Shown: one piece after another, positions 1 to 8,121 of the stretch | How positions within the stretch are numbered: the stretch's first letter is position 1 | How the letters are laid out: the number at the start of each line of letters is the position of its first letter | Assembly (NCBI GenBank): GCA_964488495.1 | Contig: CAZAUQ010000042.1 | Span: 1-19,941, forward strand | DNA: 19,941 bases | DNA from: UBA1402 sp964488495 | GTDB lineage: Bacteria; Bacteroidota; Bacteroidia; Bacteroidales; UBA1402 | Direction of reading: 5' to 3' | Position numbers and translations under genes: made by a program | The notes under the pieces: generated by a model | Database searches by the model: none | The model's input: only the letters and a program-made list of their open reading frames with translations | What the model was told of the DNA's origin: nothing

Positions 1-67
1 TGCATCGGGAAGTAATACCTCTGAATTTCACCTCGAATCAATCTGATTCTCGGTTATAATCCTAAGA

Positions 68-952
68 CTATTTTTTAACCTGACCTAGCTTTGAAATTAC
101 CTTGAAGTTGATCGGAAATTCTGCTCCTTCGGGCATTTGTGCGTTGGGAGCAAAAGTGATCTTGCAGGCTGCCTCAACAAGGGTTTCTGAGGCTTCTATC
201 CATCCGGTTTTTTTATTCAACTGATACTCTCCTCCTGAATTGCCCTCCATCTGAATACGCAGAGATACTTCTTCTTCGCCCTTGATTGGAAAGTTGAAAT
301 CAAGCTTAAAATCCTCAGTACTCATTTCAATGAAATTTTTACCGCCCTTGCTCGATTTCCATGTATAAGTGTTTTTCATCTCGGCGTCTGAGTTTGGAAT
401 TTTGACACTGATAGTCCAGCTGTCGCCAACGGCAACTTCATGGTCCGGATAAAAGGATTGCGTCAAACTACCGGAATTGGCATTCATGGATTCCTCCAGG
501 AGTTTAGAGAAAGTACTGTCTCTCGGCTGGTTTAGATTGAAATTTAATCCACTCAGATCCTGAAATTCAAGAATCTTTCCTGTTTTGGACATGGTGTAAA
601 CTATCGGTTTATTTACTACAAGATTTAGTATGGAGCCCAGAGGATTGTTTTCCGAAGGAACCGTATCAAAGCTGAGAGCAAACTGATCGCTGCTAAGGTT
701 ACCTGTAATATTCTTCAGACTCATTTGCATTTCGTAAGCTTCAGTATCAGCCGACTTAACCAAATATTCAACTACCATATCGAAGTTACCATGAATTTGC
801 ATGTCGTTCCCCTCTATTTTCAGTTGAAAATCCATTTGATTGTTAAGTTCCTGTCTGTAAACCTGACCAGCCTTTAAATTGAGGTTCAGCACTTTTGCCT
901 GGCAAGTGAAAATAATAACACTGATAGCCAGCACCGATAATAGTTTTTTCAT
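68..952 (-). CDS. Secreted protein of unknown function, DUF6263-like
   Basis: 294-aa protein with an N-terminal signal peptide (KK at residues 2-3, hydrophobic stretch 4-15, probable cleavage after CQA near residue 19). The Cys at 17 is not in a good lipobox (IFTC), so periplasmic or surface release seems likelier than lipidation. The mature part is rich in beta-type alternation. It opens with the pattern LNLNLKAGQVYRQEL, typical of the DUF6263 family in Bacteroidota, and ends with a KVISKLGQVKK tail. No catalytic motif is visible. It lies 28 bp behind cysK on the same strand and is probably cotranscribed, though the pairing suggests no shared job. The family name rests on pattern recall; the exported nature is seen directly. 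Function unknown. Confidence 0.8.
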   Translation of the reverse strand: MKKLLSVLAISVIIFTCQAKVLNLNLKAGQVYRQELNNQMDFQLKIEGNDMQIHGNFDMVVEYLVKSADTEAYEMQMSLKNITGNLSSDQFALSFDTVPSENNPLGSILNLVVNKPIVYTMSKTGKILEFQDLSGLNFNLNQPRDSTFSKLLEESMNANSGSLTQSFYPDHEVAVGDSWTISVKIPNSDAEMKNTYTWKSSKGGKNFIEMSTEDFKLDFNFPIKGEEEVSLRIQMEGNSGGEYQLNKKTGWIEASETLVEAACKITFAPNAQMPEGAEFPINFKVISKLGQVKK

Positions 953-980
953 AGTAAAAGATTAAGATATTAAAATAAGG

Positions 981-1928
981 TTATAAAGGCAATTGATCAC
1001 TGTCATACAATGGAGTGGAAAGATAACGTTCACCCCCGTCGGGCAAAAGAACCACTATGTGTTTGCCCAGGTTTTCGCTGCGCAGAGCCAGCATTGAAGC
1101 TGCAAAAGCGGCAGCACCAGACGAAATTCCTACCAGCAGGCCTTCTGTACGAGCCAGTTCCCGGCAGGTTCTGACAGCGTCATTATAACTTACCTGCATA
1201 ACCTGGTCTACATATGTTGGCTGGTAATTCTTAGGAACAAAATTGGCTCCTATACCCTGTATCTTGTGCGGTCCGGGATTGCCGCCCGATAAGACGGGTG
1301 AATCCTGTGGTTCAACAGCGATGATCTGAATGGAAGGATTACGGGATTTCAGGCCTTTGCCCACCCCGCTAACGGTTCCTCCCGTGCCTACACCGCCTAC
1401 AAAGAAATCTATACGACCCTCGGTGTCTCTCCAGATTTCGCGGGCAGTGCTTCTGGTGTGTATAGTCGGATTGGCCGGATTGCTGAATTGATCCAACGTA
1501 ATAGCTCCGGGTATACCGGCTCTGATTTCTTCGGCTTTGGCAATGGCAGCTTTCATACCACCGCTTCCCGGTGTCAGAACAATTTCGGCCCCCAGAGCTT
1601 TCAGGGTAGCCCTGCGCTCCAGGCTCATTGTTTCGGGCATAGTCAGAATGAGGCGATAACCTTTGACAGCCGAGACCATCGCCAGGCCAATACCGGTATT
1701 GCCGCTGGTGGGTTCCACAATGGTTCCACCGGGATTGAGCTTGCCTTTGGATTCTGCCTGTTTAATCATGGCCAAAGCAATACGATCCTTTACACTGCCC
1801 GCCGGATTGAAGTATTCCAATTTGGCCTTCAATTCTGCTTTTAGGCCTTTGTACTGAGCATAACGACTTAATTCAAGCAAGGGGGTATTGCCTGTCAGAT
1901 CGGTCAATTGTTTGGCTATATGGGTCAT
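981..1928 (-). CDS. cysK: Cysteine synthase A (O-acetylserine sulfhydrylase)
   Basis: 315-aa PLP enzyme that makes L-cysteine from O-acetylserine and sulfide, the last step of sulfur assimilation, in the cytoplasm. Visible family marks: NPAGSVKDR with the Schiff-base lysine K47, the substrate loop PTSGNTG (residues 73-79), the glycine-rich phosphate-binding loop GVGTGGT near 178-184, the stretch EPQDSPVLSGG, and VGISSGAA near the C-terminus with the PLP-contacting serine. The length is normal for CysK and there is no C-terminal CBS domain, which argues against cystathionine beta-synthase. The start ATG at 1928 lies about 30 nt from a Bacteroidetes-type promoter. The gene for the secreted protein at 68-952 follows after 28 bp. 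CysK and CysM are hard to separate by eye; the GGNPGPHKIQGIG motif favours CysK. Confidence 0.95.
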   Translation of the reverse strand: MTHIAKQLTDLTGNTPLLELSRYAQYKGLKAELKAKLEYFNPAGSVKDRIALAMIKQAESKGKLNPGGTIVEPTSGNTGIGLAMVSAVKGYRLILTMPETMSLERRATLKALGAEIVLTPGSGGMKAAIAKAEEIRAGIPGAITLDQFSNPANPTIHTRSTAREIWRDTEGRIDFFVGGVGTGGTVSGVGKGLKSRNPSIQIIAVEPQDSPVLSGGNPGPHKIQGIGANFVPKNYQPTYVDQVMQVSYNDAVRTCRELARTEGLLVGISSGAAAFAASMLALRSENLGKHIVVLLPDGGERYLSTPLYDSDQLPL

Positions 1929-1959
1929 TAAGTATTTGTTTTTTCTAACAAATGAGGCA

Positions 1960-1993
1960 CAAATATACAGAAAAACTGTGATTTTTTTACAAA
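1960..1993 (-). promoter_or_regulatory. Bacteroidetes-type promoter for cysK
   Basis: Read on the minus strand, TATATTTG (1967-1960) matches the -7 consensus TAnnTTTG exactly, and TTTG (1993-1990) is a -33 element with a 22-nt spacer, slightly long. It predicts a start site about 25 nt ahead of the cysK ATG. It is back to back with the promoter of the divergent exporter gene. Confidence 0.55.
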
Positions 1994-2004
1994 TTATTCA
2001 TTTT

Positions 2005-2035
2005 TTGCTGTTTCCAATCAGAAAGCTTATATTTG
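2005..2035 (+). promoter_or_regulatory. Bacteroidetes-type promoter for the EamA exporter
   Basis: TTG at 2005-2007 (within a TTTTTTG run) and TATATTTG at 2028-2035 fit the -33/-7 consensus with a 20-nt spacer. The -7 box ends 26 nt before the ATG at 2062. This placement is the main reason for choosing that start over an upstream in-frame ATG. Confidence 0.65.
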
Positions 2036-2061
2036 TATATTTATTCATCGAATATAAGTTT

Positions 2062-2952
2062 ATGACCTTACTCCGGCACTATGGGTATCATTTGTTGGCC
2101 GTCATTACGGTGATCATCTGGGGTACTACTTTTGTCTCTACCAAAGTTCTCATCAACGAAGGCCTTGGTGCAACAGACATTTTTATTTACCGTTTTGTAC
2201 TGGCCTATGTTTCCATCTGGATCTTTTCGCCTCGTAAACTTTGGACAGGGAATATCCGGGAAGAGTTGATTCTGGTGGCTGCCGGCGTCTTTGGCGGTTC
2301 ATTGTATTTTTTAACAGAAAATCTGGCTATCGGTTATTCCACCCCGACCAATGTTTCACTCATCGTTTGCACCACCCCTATTTTTACTACTATCGTACTG
2401 GGCTTCTTTTACAAGGATGAAAAAATGAAAAAGAAGCAGTTTTGGGGCAGTCTGATCGCTTTTGCCGGCATGACTCTGGTCGTTCTCAACGGGCAATTTG
2501 TTTTGAAACTATCTCCCAAAGGCGATTTACTGGCCTTAGCGGCCGCTGTGTCCTGGGCTTTTTATTCACTCATCATTAAACAACTCAGCAGTGAGCACAA
2601 CACTATATTTATCACCCGAAAAATCTTTTTCTACGGCACACTCACTATTTTACCTTTATTACTCAGGGAGCCCCTCAATATGGACACAGAAATTATTTTC
2701 AAGCCGGTGGTGTGGATCAATATTTTGTTTCTGGGAATCGCCGGTTCGCTCTTATGCTATATCCTATGGAATGTAACTATCAACAAACTGGGTATTATCC
2801 GCAGCACCAACTATATTTATCTGATTCCTTTGGTCACCATGATTACATCGGTCGTCAGCATCAACGAAAAAATAACCCTCTATGCGGGCCTGGGAGCTGT
2901 ACTGATTTTGTTGGGATTGTATCTGGTGGAAAAAAACCGATCTAAGGGCTGA
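2062..2952 (+). CDS. EamA-family (DMT superfamily) transporter
   Basis: 296-aa inner-membrane protein with about ten hydrophobic segments arranged as two EamA repeats. The first opens with LLAVITVIIWGTTFVSTKVLI, and the repeat junction has GSLIAFAGMTLVVL followed by LLALAAAVSWAFYSLIIK. The C-terminal repeat ends in LGAVLILLGLYLVEKN. DMT members export metabolites such as amino acids, but the substrate cannot be read from the sequence. An in-frame ATG exists at 1888, but it would add 58 residues, overlap the cysK start, and lie upstream of the promoter at 2005-2035. The ATG at 2062 gives the normal family length and is preferred. The neighbouring divergent cysK makes a sulfur-amino-acid exporter thinkable, but nothing in the sequence proves it. 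Confidence 0.9.
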   Translation: MTLLRHYGYHLLAVITVIIWGTTFVSTKVLINEGLGATDIFIYRFVLAYVSIWIFSPRKLWTGNIREELILVAAGVFGGSLYFLTENLAIGYSTPTNVSLIVCTTPIFTTIVLGFFYKDEKMKKKQFWGSLIAFAGMTLVVLNGQFVLKLSPKGDLLALAAAVSWAFYSLIIKQLSSEHNTIFITRKIFFYGTLTILPLLLREPLNMDTEIIFKPVVWINILFLGIAGSLLCYILWNVTINKLGIIRSTNYIYLIPLVTMITSVVSINEKITLYAGLGAVLILLGLYLVEKNRSKG

Positions 2953-3047
2953 GTAAAATAAATCATTATATTTATGCACTTTAGCCTGCAGCTCCGGGCT
3001 GGTGACGTTACCTATTGATACAGCCTATACCTGCATAGACAGAATCT

Positions 3048-3079
3048 GTTGGTGGAAATTGTCAGCTATACTACTTTTG
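3048..3079 (+). promoter_or_regulatory. Bacteroidetes-type promoter for the peroxiredoxin
   Basis: GTTG at 3048-3051 and TACTTTTG at 3072-3079 match the -33/-7 pattern with a 20-nt spacer. Transcription would start about 33 nt before the ATG at 3119. The 160 bp upstream of the ATG hold no other gene; no oxidative-stress operator was recognised. Confidence 0.6.
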
Positions 3080-3118
3080 CATCAACGAAAAATTACTAAC
3101 CAAAAAAAATAAAAAACT

Positions 3119-3829
3119 ATGGAAAATGAAGTAACGTATACTATGCCGAGAATCGGAGACAAAGCTCCGTCTTTTAAAGCTAAAACCACTCAGGGTGAAA
3201 TCAATTTCCCCGAAGATTTCAAAGGGAAATGGATTATACTGTTTAGCCACCCGGCTGATTTTACTCCGGTATGCACCTCGGAATTTATGACGTTTGGCAG
3301 TATGGCTGCCGATTTTGAAGCCCTCAACTGCCAGCTGGTAGGCTTGTCTATCGATGGTTTGTACAGCCACATTGCCTGGCTGCGAACCATTAAAGAAAAA
3401 ATTGAATACAAAGGCATGAAAAACGTCGAGGTAAAATTCCCTCTGATCGAAGACATTACTATGAACGTAGCCAAAACCTACGGAATGCTGCAGCCGGGAG
3501 AAAGTACTACCAGTGCTGTAAGAGCTGTCTTCTTTATCGACCCCAAAGGAATGGTTCGCACCATCTTGTATTACCCCTTGTCACTGGGTCGTAACTTCGA
3601 CGAAATCAAGCGTGTCCTGATCGGTCTGCAAACAGCCGACAACTTTAACGTGGCACTGCCCGCCGACTGGCGCCCGGGTGATGACGTTATTGTTCCCACT
3701 GCCGGATCTTGCGGAGTTGCCAAAGACCGGATGAACAATACCGCCGGCGATATGACTTGCTACGACTGGTTCTTCTGCACCAAGAAATTACCCAAAGAAG
3801 AAGTAGAAAAAAAGCTTGGAAAAAAGTAA
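3119..3829 (+). CDS. Peroxiredoxin (Prx6/archaeal-type thiol peroxidase)
   Basis: 236-aa AhpC/TSA-family enzyme that reduces H2O2 and organic peroxides in the cytoplasm. The active-site motif PxxxTxxC is present (P45, T49, peroxidatic C52, in HPADFTPVCTSE), with the conserved arginine R135 in SAVRAVFF. The long C-terminal extension and length place it in the Prx6-like group. It has a C-terminal pair, C214 and C220, in CYDWFFC. This matches the spacing known from the archaeal enzymes (Aeropyrum type), whose CxDWWFC motif supplies the resolving cysteines. So it is likely a functional two-Cys enzyme rather than a strict 1-Cys Prx6. C71 and C198 are extra. The gene is followed by a hairpin and then the exported thioredoxin. 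There is no signal peptide. Confidence 0.93.
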   Translation: MENEVTYTMPRIGDKAPSFKAKTTQGEINFPEDFKGKWIILFSHPADFTPVCTSEFMTFGSMAADFEALNCQLVGLSIDGLYSHIAWLRTIKEKIEYKGMKNVEVKFPLIEDITMNVAKTYGMLQPGESTTSAVRAVFFIDPKGMVRTILYYPLSLGRNFDEIKRVLIGLQTADNFNVALPADWRPGDDVIVPTAGSCGVAKDRMNNTAGDMTCYDWFFCTKKLPKEEVEKKLGKK

Positions 3830-3866
3830 ATACATCAGGTAAATAATAGGTTTAGTCTTAAAAGTT

Positions 3867-3899
3867 CGGGAGGGTGCCTGAAAAAACAGACACCCCCCG
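3867..3899 (+). terminator. Hairpin after the peroxiredoxin gene
   Basis: The left arm (3867-3880) and right arm (3887-3899) form a GC-rich stem around an AAAAAA loop, with two mismatches (C3877/A3890 and A3871/C3896). Only a short T-rich stretch follows, so it may be a weak terminator or an mRNA-stabilising hairpin that lets some transcript reach the thioredoxin gene. Confidence 0.45.
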
Positions 3900-3916
3900 T
3901 TTAAAAAACCACCAGT

Positions 3917-4390
3917 ATGAAAAAAATTATTCTTGTTTTGGCCGCCCTTTTGCCTTTGCTATCGTGCAATGCACAGACCAGCAAGAGTTCATCAACCAAT
4001 AACGATAACACAAAAATGGAAGTAATTCATCTTACAAAAGCAGACTTTTTGGCCAAAGTGGCCAATTACGAAACCAATCCCAGTGAATGGAAGTATCTTG
4101 GTGATAAGCCGGCCATCATCGATTTCTACGCCGACTGGTGTGGCCCCTGCCGGGCTGTGGCCCCTGTATTGGAAGAGCTGGCCAAAGAGTACAAAGGACA
4201 GATCTATGTCTACAAAATTGACACCGAAAAAGAGCAGGAACTGGCTGCTGTATTCAATATCCGCTCTATTCCTTCACTCTTGTTCGTGCCTATGGAAGGC
4301 AAGCCGCAAATGGCTCAGGGTGCTTTGCCCAAAAAGACCTTTGTGGAAGCCATCAACAATGTTTTACTCAACAACCTAAGCAAGAACTAA
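3917..4390 (+). CDS. Exported thioredoxin-family protein
   Basis: 157 aa. Residues 1-16 form a signal peptide ending in LLSC (C17), a plausible lipobox; alternatively signal peptidase I could cut after CNA. A Ser/Asn-rich linker (about 20-33) leads to a complete thioredoxin domain with the redox motif WCGPC (C75 and C78) in FYADWCGPCR, and the cis-proline P119 in RSIPSLLF. It would reduce or isomerise disulfides in the periplasm or at the membrane. M34 begins a stretch that looks like an ordinary cytosolic thioredoxin N-terminus, so a second, internal start is possible. The gene follows the peroxiredoxin on the same strand, with a hairpin between. Its last codons and stop lie inside a 33-nt direct repeat, so the C-terminal LSKN tail may be repeat-derived. 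Confidence 0.9.
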   Translation: MKKIILVLAALLPLLSCNAQTSKSSSTNNDNTKMEVIHLTKADFLAKVANYETNPSEWKYLGDKPAIIDFYADWCGPCRAVAPVLEELAKEYKGQIYVYKIDTEKEQELAAVFNIRSIPSLLFVPMEGKPQMAQGALPKKTFVEAINNVLLNNLSKN

Positions 4391-4407
4391 GCTGTTTAAG
4401 GTCTGCA
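4375..4407. repeat. Direct repeat, copy 1 (33 nt)
   Basis: First copy of a 33-nt sequence that recurs at 4441-4473 with one difference (A4378 versus G4444). This copy includes the last codons and the stop of the thioredoxin gene. The spacer, 4408-4440, is also exactly 33 nt, giving an A-B-A layout with a 66-nt period. Confidence 0.95.
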
Positions 4408-4440
4408 GATTATAAACCACATCCGCCTGAACGGTATCGT

Positions 4441-4473
4441 CCTGAGCAAGAACTAAGCTGTTTAAGGTCTGCA
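4441..4473. repeat. Direct repeat, copy 2 (33 nt)
   Basis: Second copy of the repeat at 4375-4407, 32 of 33 bases identical. It lies in the 96-bp space between the convergent thioredoxin and PutA genes, ending 13 bp before the PutA stop codon. It reproduces the thioredoxin tail codons and stop out of context, which points to a duplication that spread from the gene end. Confidence 0.95.
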
Positions 4474-4486
4474 CCGACAGTAATAA

Positions 4487-7400
4487 TCAACTCAGGGGAG
4501 GAATCCCGGATATACTCCCGTAGCGATGATATTCAAAACTAAGGCTTTGCTCCCTGATATAATGCAACAATTCCACTCGACCCTCCCTGACCGGAGCAGA
4601 GCAGGCAAGGTATTTATCAGCACGGGCAGCAGCCTGGTATAAGTCCAAAGGTAAATCGGGCGAACAGGTACGAATGCGTTCGTAAGTTCCCATACTCTCT
4701 ATGAAAGCTTCAAGACTCTCTTTTTTGGGTTTCAAACCCATCAGGAGCAGTTTTGAAGCTTTTGGATCTTCGGGGTCCAGGCTCAGGGTCAAAGGTGTCT
4801 TACAAAGCCCGGCCGCGTAAACAATCATTTCTACCTGCTCCAGGCTGTCCAGAGGGAATAGCCTCAAAACCATGCTTTCCAGAGGTAAATACCGGAAAAT
4901 ATTCTGCTCTCCGTACAGATTATTTACATCGCGGGGCCTGGAAAATTCCTGTTCGTAAGCTTGTTTGTAACTTTCTTTGTACGAAGTTTTGACTCCTGGC
5001 TTATCGCTGAACTCAACAAAGCAGGAGCAATAATTGGGGCCTCCCGCCTTAATGCCTCCGCCAAAAGCCGAAAGCTTCATGCCTCCGAAAGGCTGACGAT
5101 GGACAATAGCTCCTGTAATTCCACGGTTAATATATAAATTTCCGGCTTTGAGCTGAGCTTTCCACAGCGCCTGTTCGTTTTCGTCCAGGCTCTGTAAACC
5201 CGAAGTCAATCCGTAATCCGATTCGTTCACCAGTCGTATGCCCTCCTGCAGATTCTTTATTGGGGTCACTGCCAGTAAGGGAGCAAACAACTCCGTTGTG
5301 AAGGTATAAGAGCCGGGGCGCACGCCCCACTTGACCGCAGGAGCCATAATATATTGTTGCTTGTCCAAAAATCGGGGTGGAACCAGCCATTCCTCGCCCT
5401 GATCCAGTTGAAGGGCCCTCTGCAGTTTCTCGTTTTGGTTGGTAATCATTGGCCCGACTGCGTTACCCAGCTCCCACACGCTGCCGGTTTTCATACTCAA
5501 AGTGGCATCACAGAGTTTTTCCCTGAAAGCAGGATCGTTGTATACCGACTGCTCGACCAACAAGAGTGAGCAGGCCGAACATTTCTGGCCGGAGTTTCCG
5601 AAGGCCGAGCGAACTACACTTTTGATGGCGTGATCTCTATCGCCCGAGGCAGTCAGAATAATGGCGTTCTTGCCTCCGGTCTCGGCCGAAAGCGGGGTGG
5701 AGGGATTACCTTGGGCAATGAGTCGGGCTGTGTCGGTGCCTCCGGTCAGGATGATGTGCTTCACTGCGGGAGCCGTAGTCAACACTCCCAGAGCTTCGCG
5801 GTCTGTAATCAGAACCTGCAGGACCGATTTGGGCAAACCGGCTTCCCAAAAAGCTTGTGCCAGCATCCAGGCAACCGGTGCAGCAGCCGTTGCCGGTTTC
5901 AGCAGACAGGTATTTCCTCCGGCCAAAGCGGCCACTATACCACCCACCGGAATGGCACAGGGAAAATTCCAGGGCGATATGACCAGCACGGTTCCTTTGG
6001 GTGTGATCTCCACATCTTCCAGCCCGGCAAATGTTTTCATACTGATACTGTAATAACGAGCGTAATCTACCGCTTCGGATACTTCCACGTCGGCTTCGAT
6101 AAAACATTTACCTGTTACAGCCGCCATGCAGCCGATTAATTCGCCTCTCATGGCTGCCAGTCTGTCGGCTGCCGCATGCAAAATTCTGTGACGTTCCTCC
6201 AGACTGGTTTTCCTCCAGGCTTGAGGGTCTGCTTCGGCAAGGGCTAAAGCTTCACGTACTTGATCTGCATTGGCCCGGCACATTTCATAAAGAGCCGGTG
6301 CTTCGACCTGGCTTTGATCGTAATAGCAGCAACGTTGCTCATGAATAATCCTTTTATTGCCGATTTGCAGTGGAATAATTTCGGGTTTGTGGTCGGCAGG
6401 CTTTTTCCAGCGGGCAACCAGTTCTTTGGCCCATTGTTGGTTGACTGTCAGGTCGAAATCGGTGTCTGGCTCATTAACAAACTGCTCTGTTACCTTTGAA
6501 GCTTCCTCAAGCCTTGCTGTCCTTTTCGCTGCCGTTGACGCTTCCTCAAGCCTTGCTGTCGTCGTCCCTGCCGTAGCTATAGAGGCGGTAGTCATAGGTA
6601 TATAAGGCTTACGGCGATCTTGTTGCCTGTGTGGTTTGGTTTCTATGCTGTCTTTGGCTGCATAAGCCTGTTCAAATTGCTGTTCCAGAAATTTCCAGGC
6701 CTTGCTGCCCGGTTTCAGGTCGAAGGAATAAGATAGAAAATTGTCGGGGCCGGTATTTTCGTCCAGCCGGCGCACCAGGTATGAGACTGCGTTCAGAAAA
6801 TGTTCCTTCCTTACCACCGGAGTATAAAGCACTACTTTGTTTCCCAGTTGCAATTGTATACGCAACAAGTGATTGGCCATACCTTCGAGCATTTCGAACA
6901 CCAGAAATTGCGAACTGTTCATTTTCTTAGCCAGCAGGCTGGCATACGCAATAGTGTAAAGATTGTGCGAGGCCAGTCCGAGATGTACAACCCGGGCATT
7001 TTCGGGCTCCAGAGCTCTGTCGAGCAGCTTAAGGTAATTGGCGTCGACTTCGACTTTGCTGCCTAATATTGGATTGGGCCAGCCCTTGAGCGAAGAAACG
7101 ACTTTTTCCATTTCGAGGTTGGCGCCCTTGACCAAACGCATAGTGATGGGAGCACCTCCCTCCTGAACCCTGTGTTTGGCAAAATCCAGCAATTCGCTTT
7201 GAAAATCCCAGGCATCGGGTAAATAAGCCTGCACCACTATACCTGCCTGATAATGTTTAAATTGCGGTTTGCTCAGGGCTTCCATAAACAAACGCAGGGT
7301 AAAGCAGGCGTCTTTGTATTCTTCCATGTCAAGGTTGATGAATTTGGGACGTTTGTGCCCCTGTTCATCTTCGTAGGGAAAATCGATGGCTTTTTGATAA

Positions 7401-8017
7401 AGAGTTGAGATCCTCGCCAGGAGTTCCGGAAAGCTTTCTTCAAAGTTTAAACCTTGCGTTTGGGCATAAATACCTGAAATTTTGATGGAGATGTAATTGA
7501 TGTCCGGAGCTTCGAGAGCTTCCAGATAATGTTGGTAGCGATGATCGGCTTCCTTTTCGCCCAAAACCACCTCGCCCAGCAAATTGACGTTCTGTCCTGT
7601 TTTTTGCCGGTAACGATTCCCAAGATGACGTGTCAATGCAGGACGTTCCTCAGGTATAATGACTGCAGCCGTATCTTTGCGCAAACGTCTTTTAATAATA
7701 GGAATGGCAATAAAATCGACATAGATACCCAACAATAAATAAATTCTGAACAGCAAACGGTCGAAAGTAGAAAAAAAGGCCGGAATGCCGTGTCGTCTTA
7801 TCAGGACTTTAATGCGTTTAGCTAATTTTCGTCTGTCTCTGATTTGGGAAGTTTCGTCCAGCATAGCCGACAAAAAATGCTTGTCGCCGGGACGTTGCAC
7901 CATGGTGGCGTATTTTTGCTGCTCCCGGCGTTCGGCTGGACTGAGTTCTGCGTCACATTTTTGGTACAGTTCATACACAAAATCGCGCACTTCCTGCATG
8001 GTTGGTATGCTTGCCAT
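4487..8017 (-). CDS. putA: Bifunctional proline dehydrogenase / L-glutamate gamma-semialdehyde dehydrogenase (PutA type)
   Basis: 1176-aa fused enzyme that oxidises proline to P5C with FAD, then the semialdehyde to glutamate with NAD+. The N-terminal part is the PRODH barrel (about 130-470): RLVKGAN with K297, the LASHN strand, and the substrate-binding YLVRRLDEN with R416, R417 and E420. A low-complexity linker (about 470-530) holds two TARLEEAS copies. The aldehyde dehydrogenase domain (about 560-1040) has SPWNFP with N684, ETGGKN with E779, and GQKCSAC with the catalytic nucleophile C813. A C-terminal region of about 130 residues follows. There is no N-terminal ribbon-helix-helix DNA-binding domain of the E. 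coli type, so it should not self-repress. Electrons probably pass to membrane quinone. Start ATG at 8017, after a long structured leader. Confidence 0.95.
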   Translation of the reverse strand: MASIPTMQEVRDFVYELYQKCDAELSPAERREQQKYATMVQRPGDKHFLSAMLDETSQIRDRRKLAKRIKVLIRRHGIPAFFSTFDRLLFRIYLLLGIYVDFIAIPIIKRRLRKDTAAVIIPEERPALTRHLGNRYRQKTGQNVNLLGEVVLGEKEADHRYQHYLEALEAPDINYISIKISGIYAQTQGLNFEESFPELLARISTLYQKAIDFPYEDEQGHKRPKFINLDMEEYKDACFTLRLFMEALSKPQFKHYQAGIVVQAYLPDAWDFQSELLDFAKHRVQEGGAPITMRLVKGANLEMEKVVSSLKGWPNPILGSKVEVDANYLKLLDRALEPENARVVHLGLASHNLYTIAYASLLAKKMNSSQFLVFEMLEGMANHLLRIQLQLGNKVVLYTPVVRKEHFLNAVSYLVRRLDENTGPDNFLSYSFDLKPGSKAWKFLEQQFEQAYAAKDSIETKPHRQQDRRKPYIPMTTASIATAGTTTARLEEASTAAKRTARLEEASKVTEQFVNEPDTDFDLTVNQQWAKELVARWKKPADHKPEIIPLQIGNKRIIHEQRCCYYDQSQVEAPALYEMCRANADQVREALALAEADPQAWRKTSLEERHRILHAAADRLAAMRGELIGCMAAVTGKCFIEADVEVSEAVDYARYYSISMKTFAGLEDVEITPKGTVLVISPWNFPCAIPVGGIVAALAGGNTCLLKPATAAAPVAWMLAQAFWEAGLPKSVLQVLITDREALGVLTTAPAVKHIILTGGTDTARLIAQGNPSTPLSAETGGKNAIILTASGDRDHAIKSVVRSAFGNSGQKCSACSLLLVEQSVYNDPAFREKLCDATLSMKTGSVWELGNAVGPMITNQNEKLQRALQLDQGEEWLVPPRFLDKQQYIMAPAVKWGVRPGSYTFTTELFAPLLAVTPIKNLQEGIRLVNESDYGLTSGLQSLDENEQALWKAQLKAGNLYINRGITGAIVHRQPFGGMKLSAFGGGIKAGGPNYCSCFVEFSDKPGVKTSYKESYKQAYEQEFSRPRDVNNLYGEQNIFRYLPLESMVLRLFPLDSLEQVEMIVYAAGLCKTPLTLSLDPEDPKASKLLLMGLKPKKESLEAFIESMGTYERIRTCSPDLPLDLYQAAARADKYLACSAPVREGRVELLHYIREQSLSFEYHRYGSISGIPPLS
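6501..6560. repeat. Short direct repeat inside the putA linker
   Basis: Two identical 21-nt copies (6501-6521 and 6540-6560), 39 nt apart, encode TARLEEAS twice (residues 487-494 and 500-507) in the linker joining the two PutA catalytic domains. The 39-nt period keeps the reading frame, so copy-number change would only alter linker length. Confidence 0.9.
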
Positions 8018-8044
8018 AAGTTAGATTTTAGGTGGATTGATATG

Positions 8045-8080
8045 AAAAAACGAAAAAGCTGCATTGCTTATTACAATGCA
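8045..8080 (-). terminator. Terminator-like hairpin in the putA leader (possible attenuator)
   Basis: Perfect 7-bp inverted repeat TGCATTG (8060-8066) / CAATGCA (8074-8080) with a 7-nt loop. On the minus strand it is followed by GCTTTTTCGTTTTTT, a broken T-tract. It lies 43 nt or more before the putA ATG, so it would terminate transcription before the gene or act as an operator. The stem is short and AT-rich. Confidence 0.4.
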
Positions 8081-8082
8081 AC

Positions 8083-8121
8083 AAAAAAGCCTGAACTACC
8101 CGGAAGGGCTCATCCCCGGGT
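8083..8121 (-). promoter_or_regulatory. Second hairpin of the putA leader
   Basis: Inverted repeat ACCCGG (8098-8103) / CCGGGT (8116-8121) with a 12-nt loop. On the minus strand it is followed by AGTTCAGGC and then TTTTTT (8088-8083). CTGAAC occurs on both sides (8091-8096 and 8126-8131). With the adjacent hairpin it forms a roughly 80-nt structured segment between the putative promoter and putA. No known riboswitch class was recognised. Confidence 0.35.

Noticed and set aside
35..49. Small hairpin GAATCA/TGATTC after the secreted-protein gene
   Set aside because: Six AT-rich base pairs with no T-tract on the relevant strand; too weak to call a terminator.
1888..2061. N-terminal extension of the EamA transporter from an upstream ATG
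   Set aside because: It would start inside cysK and upstream of a good promoter, and the added residues do not fit the family's ten-helix layout.
4375..4473. CRISPR array
   Set aside because: Only two copies, with the first overlapping a coding end, no cas genes in the window, and no further repeat units.
5630..6139. Long open frames antisense to putA (also 5661-6053 and 7529-8146 on the plus strand)
   Set aside because: They lie opposite a gene with clear catalytic motifs, have no recognisable domains, and their amino-acid make-up is that of a shadow frame.
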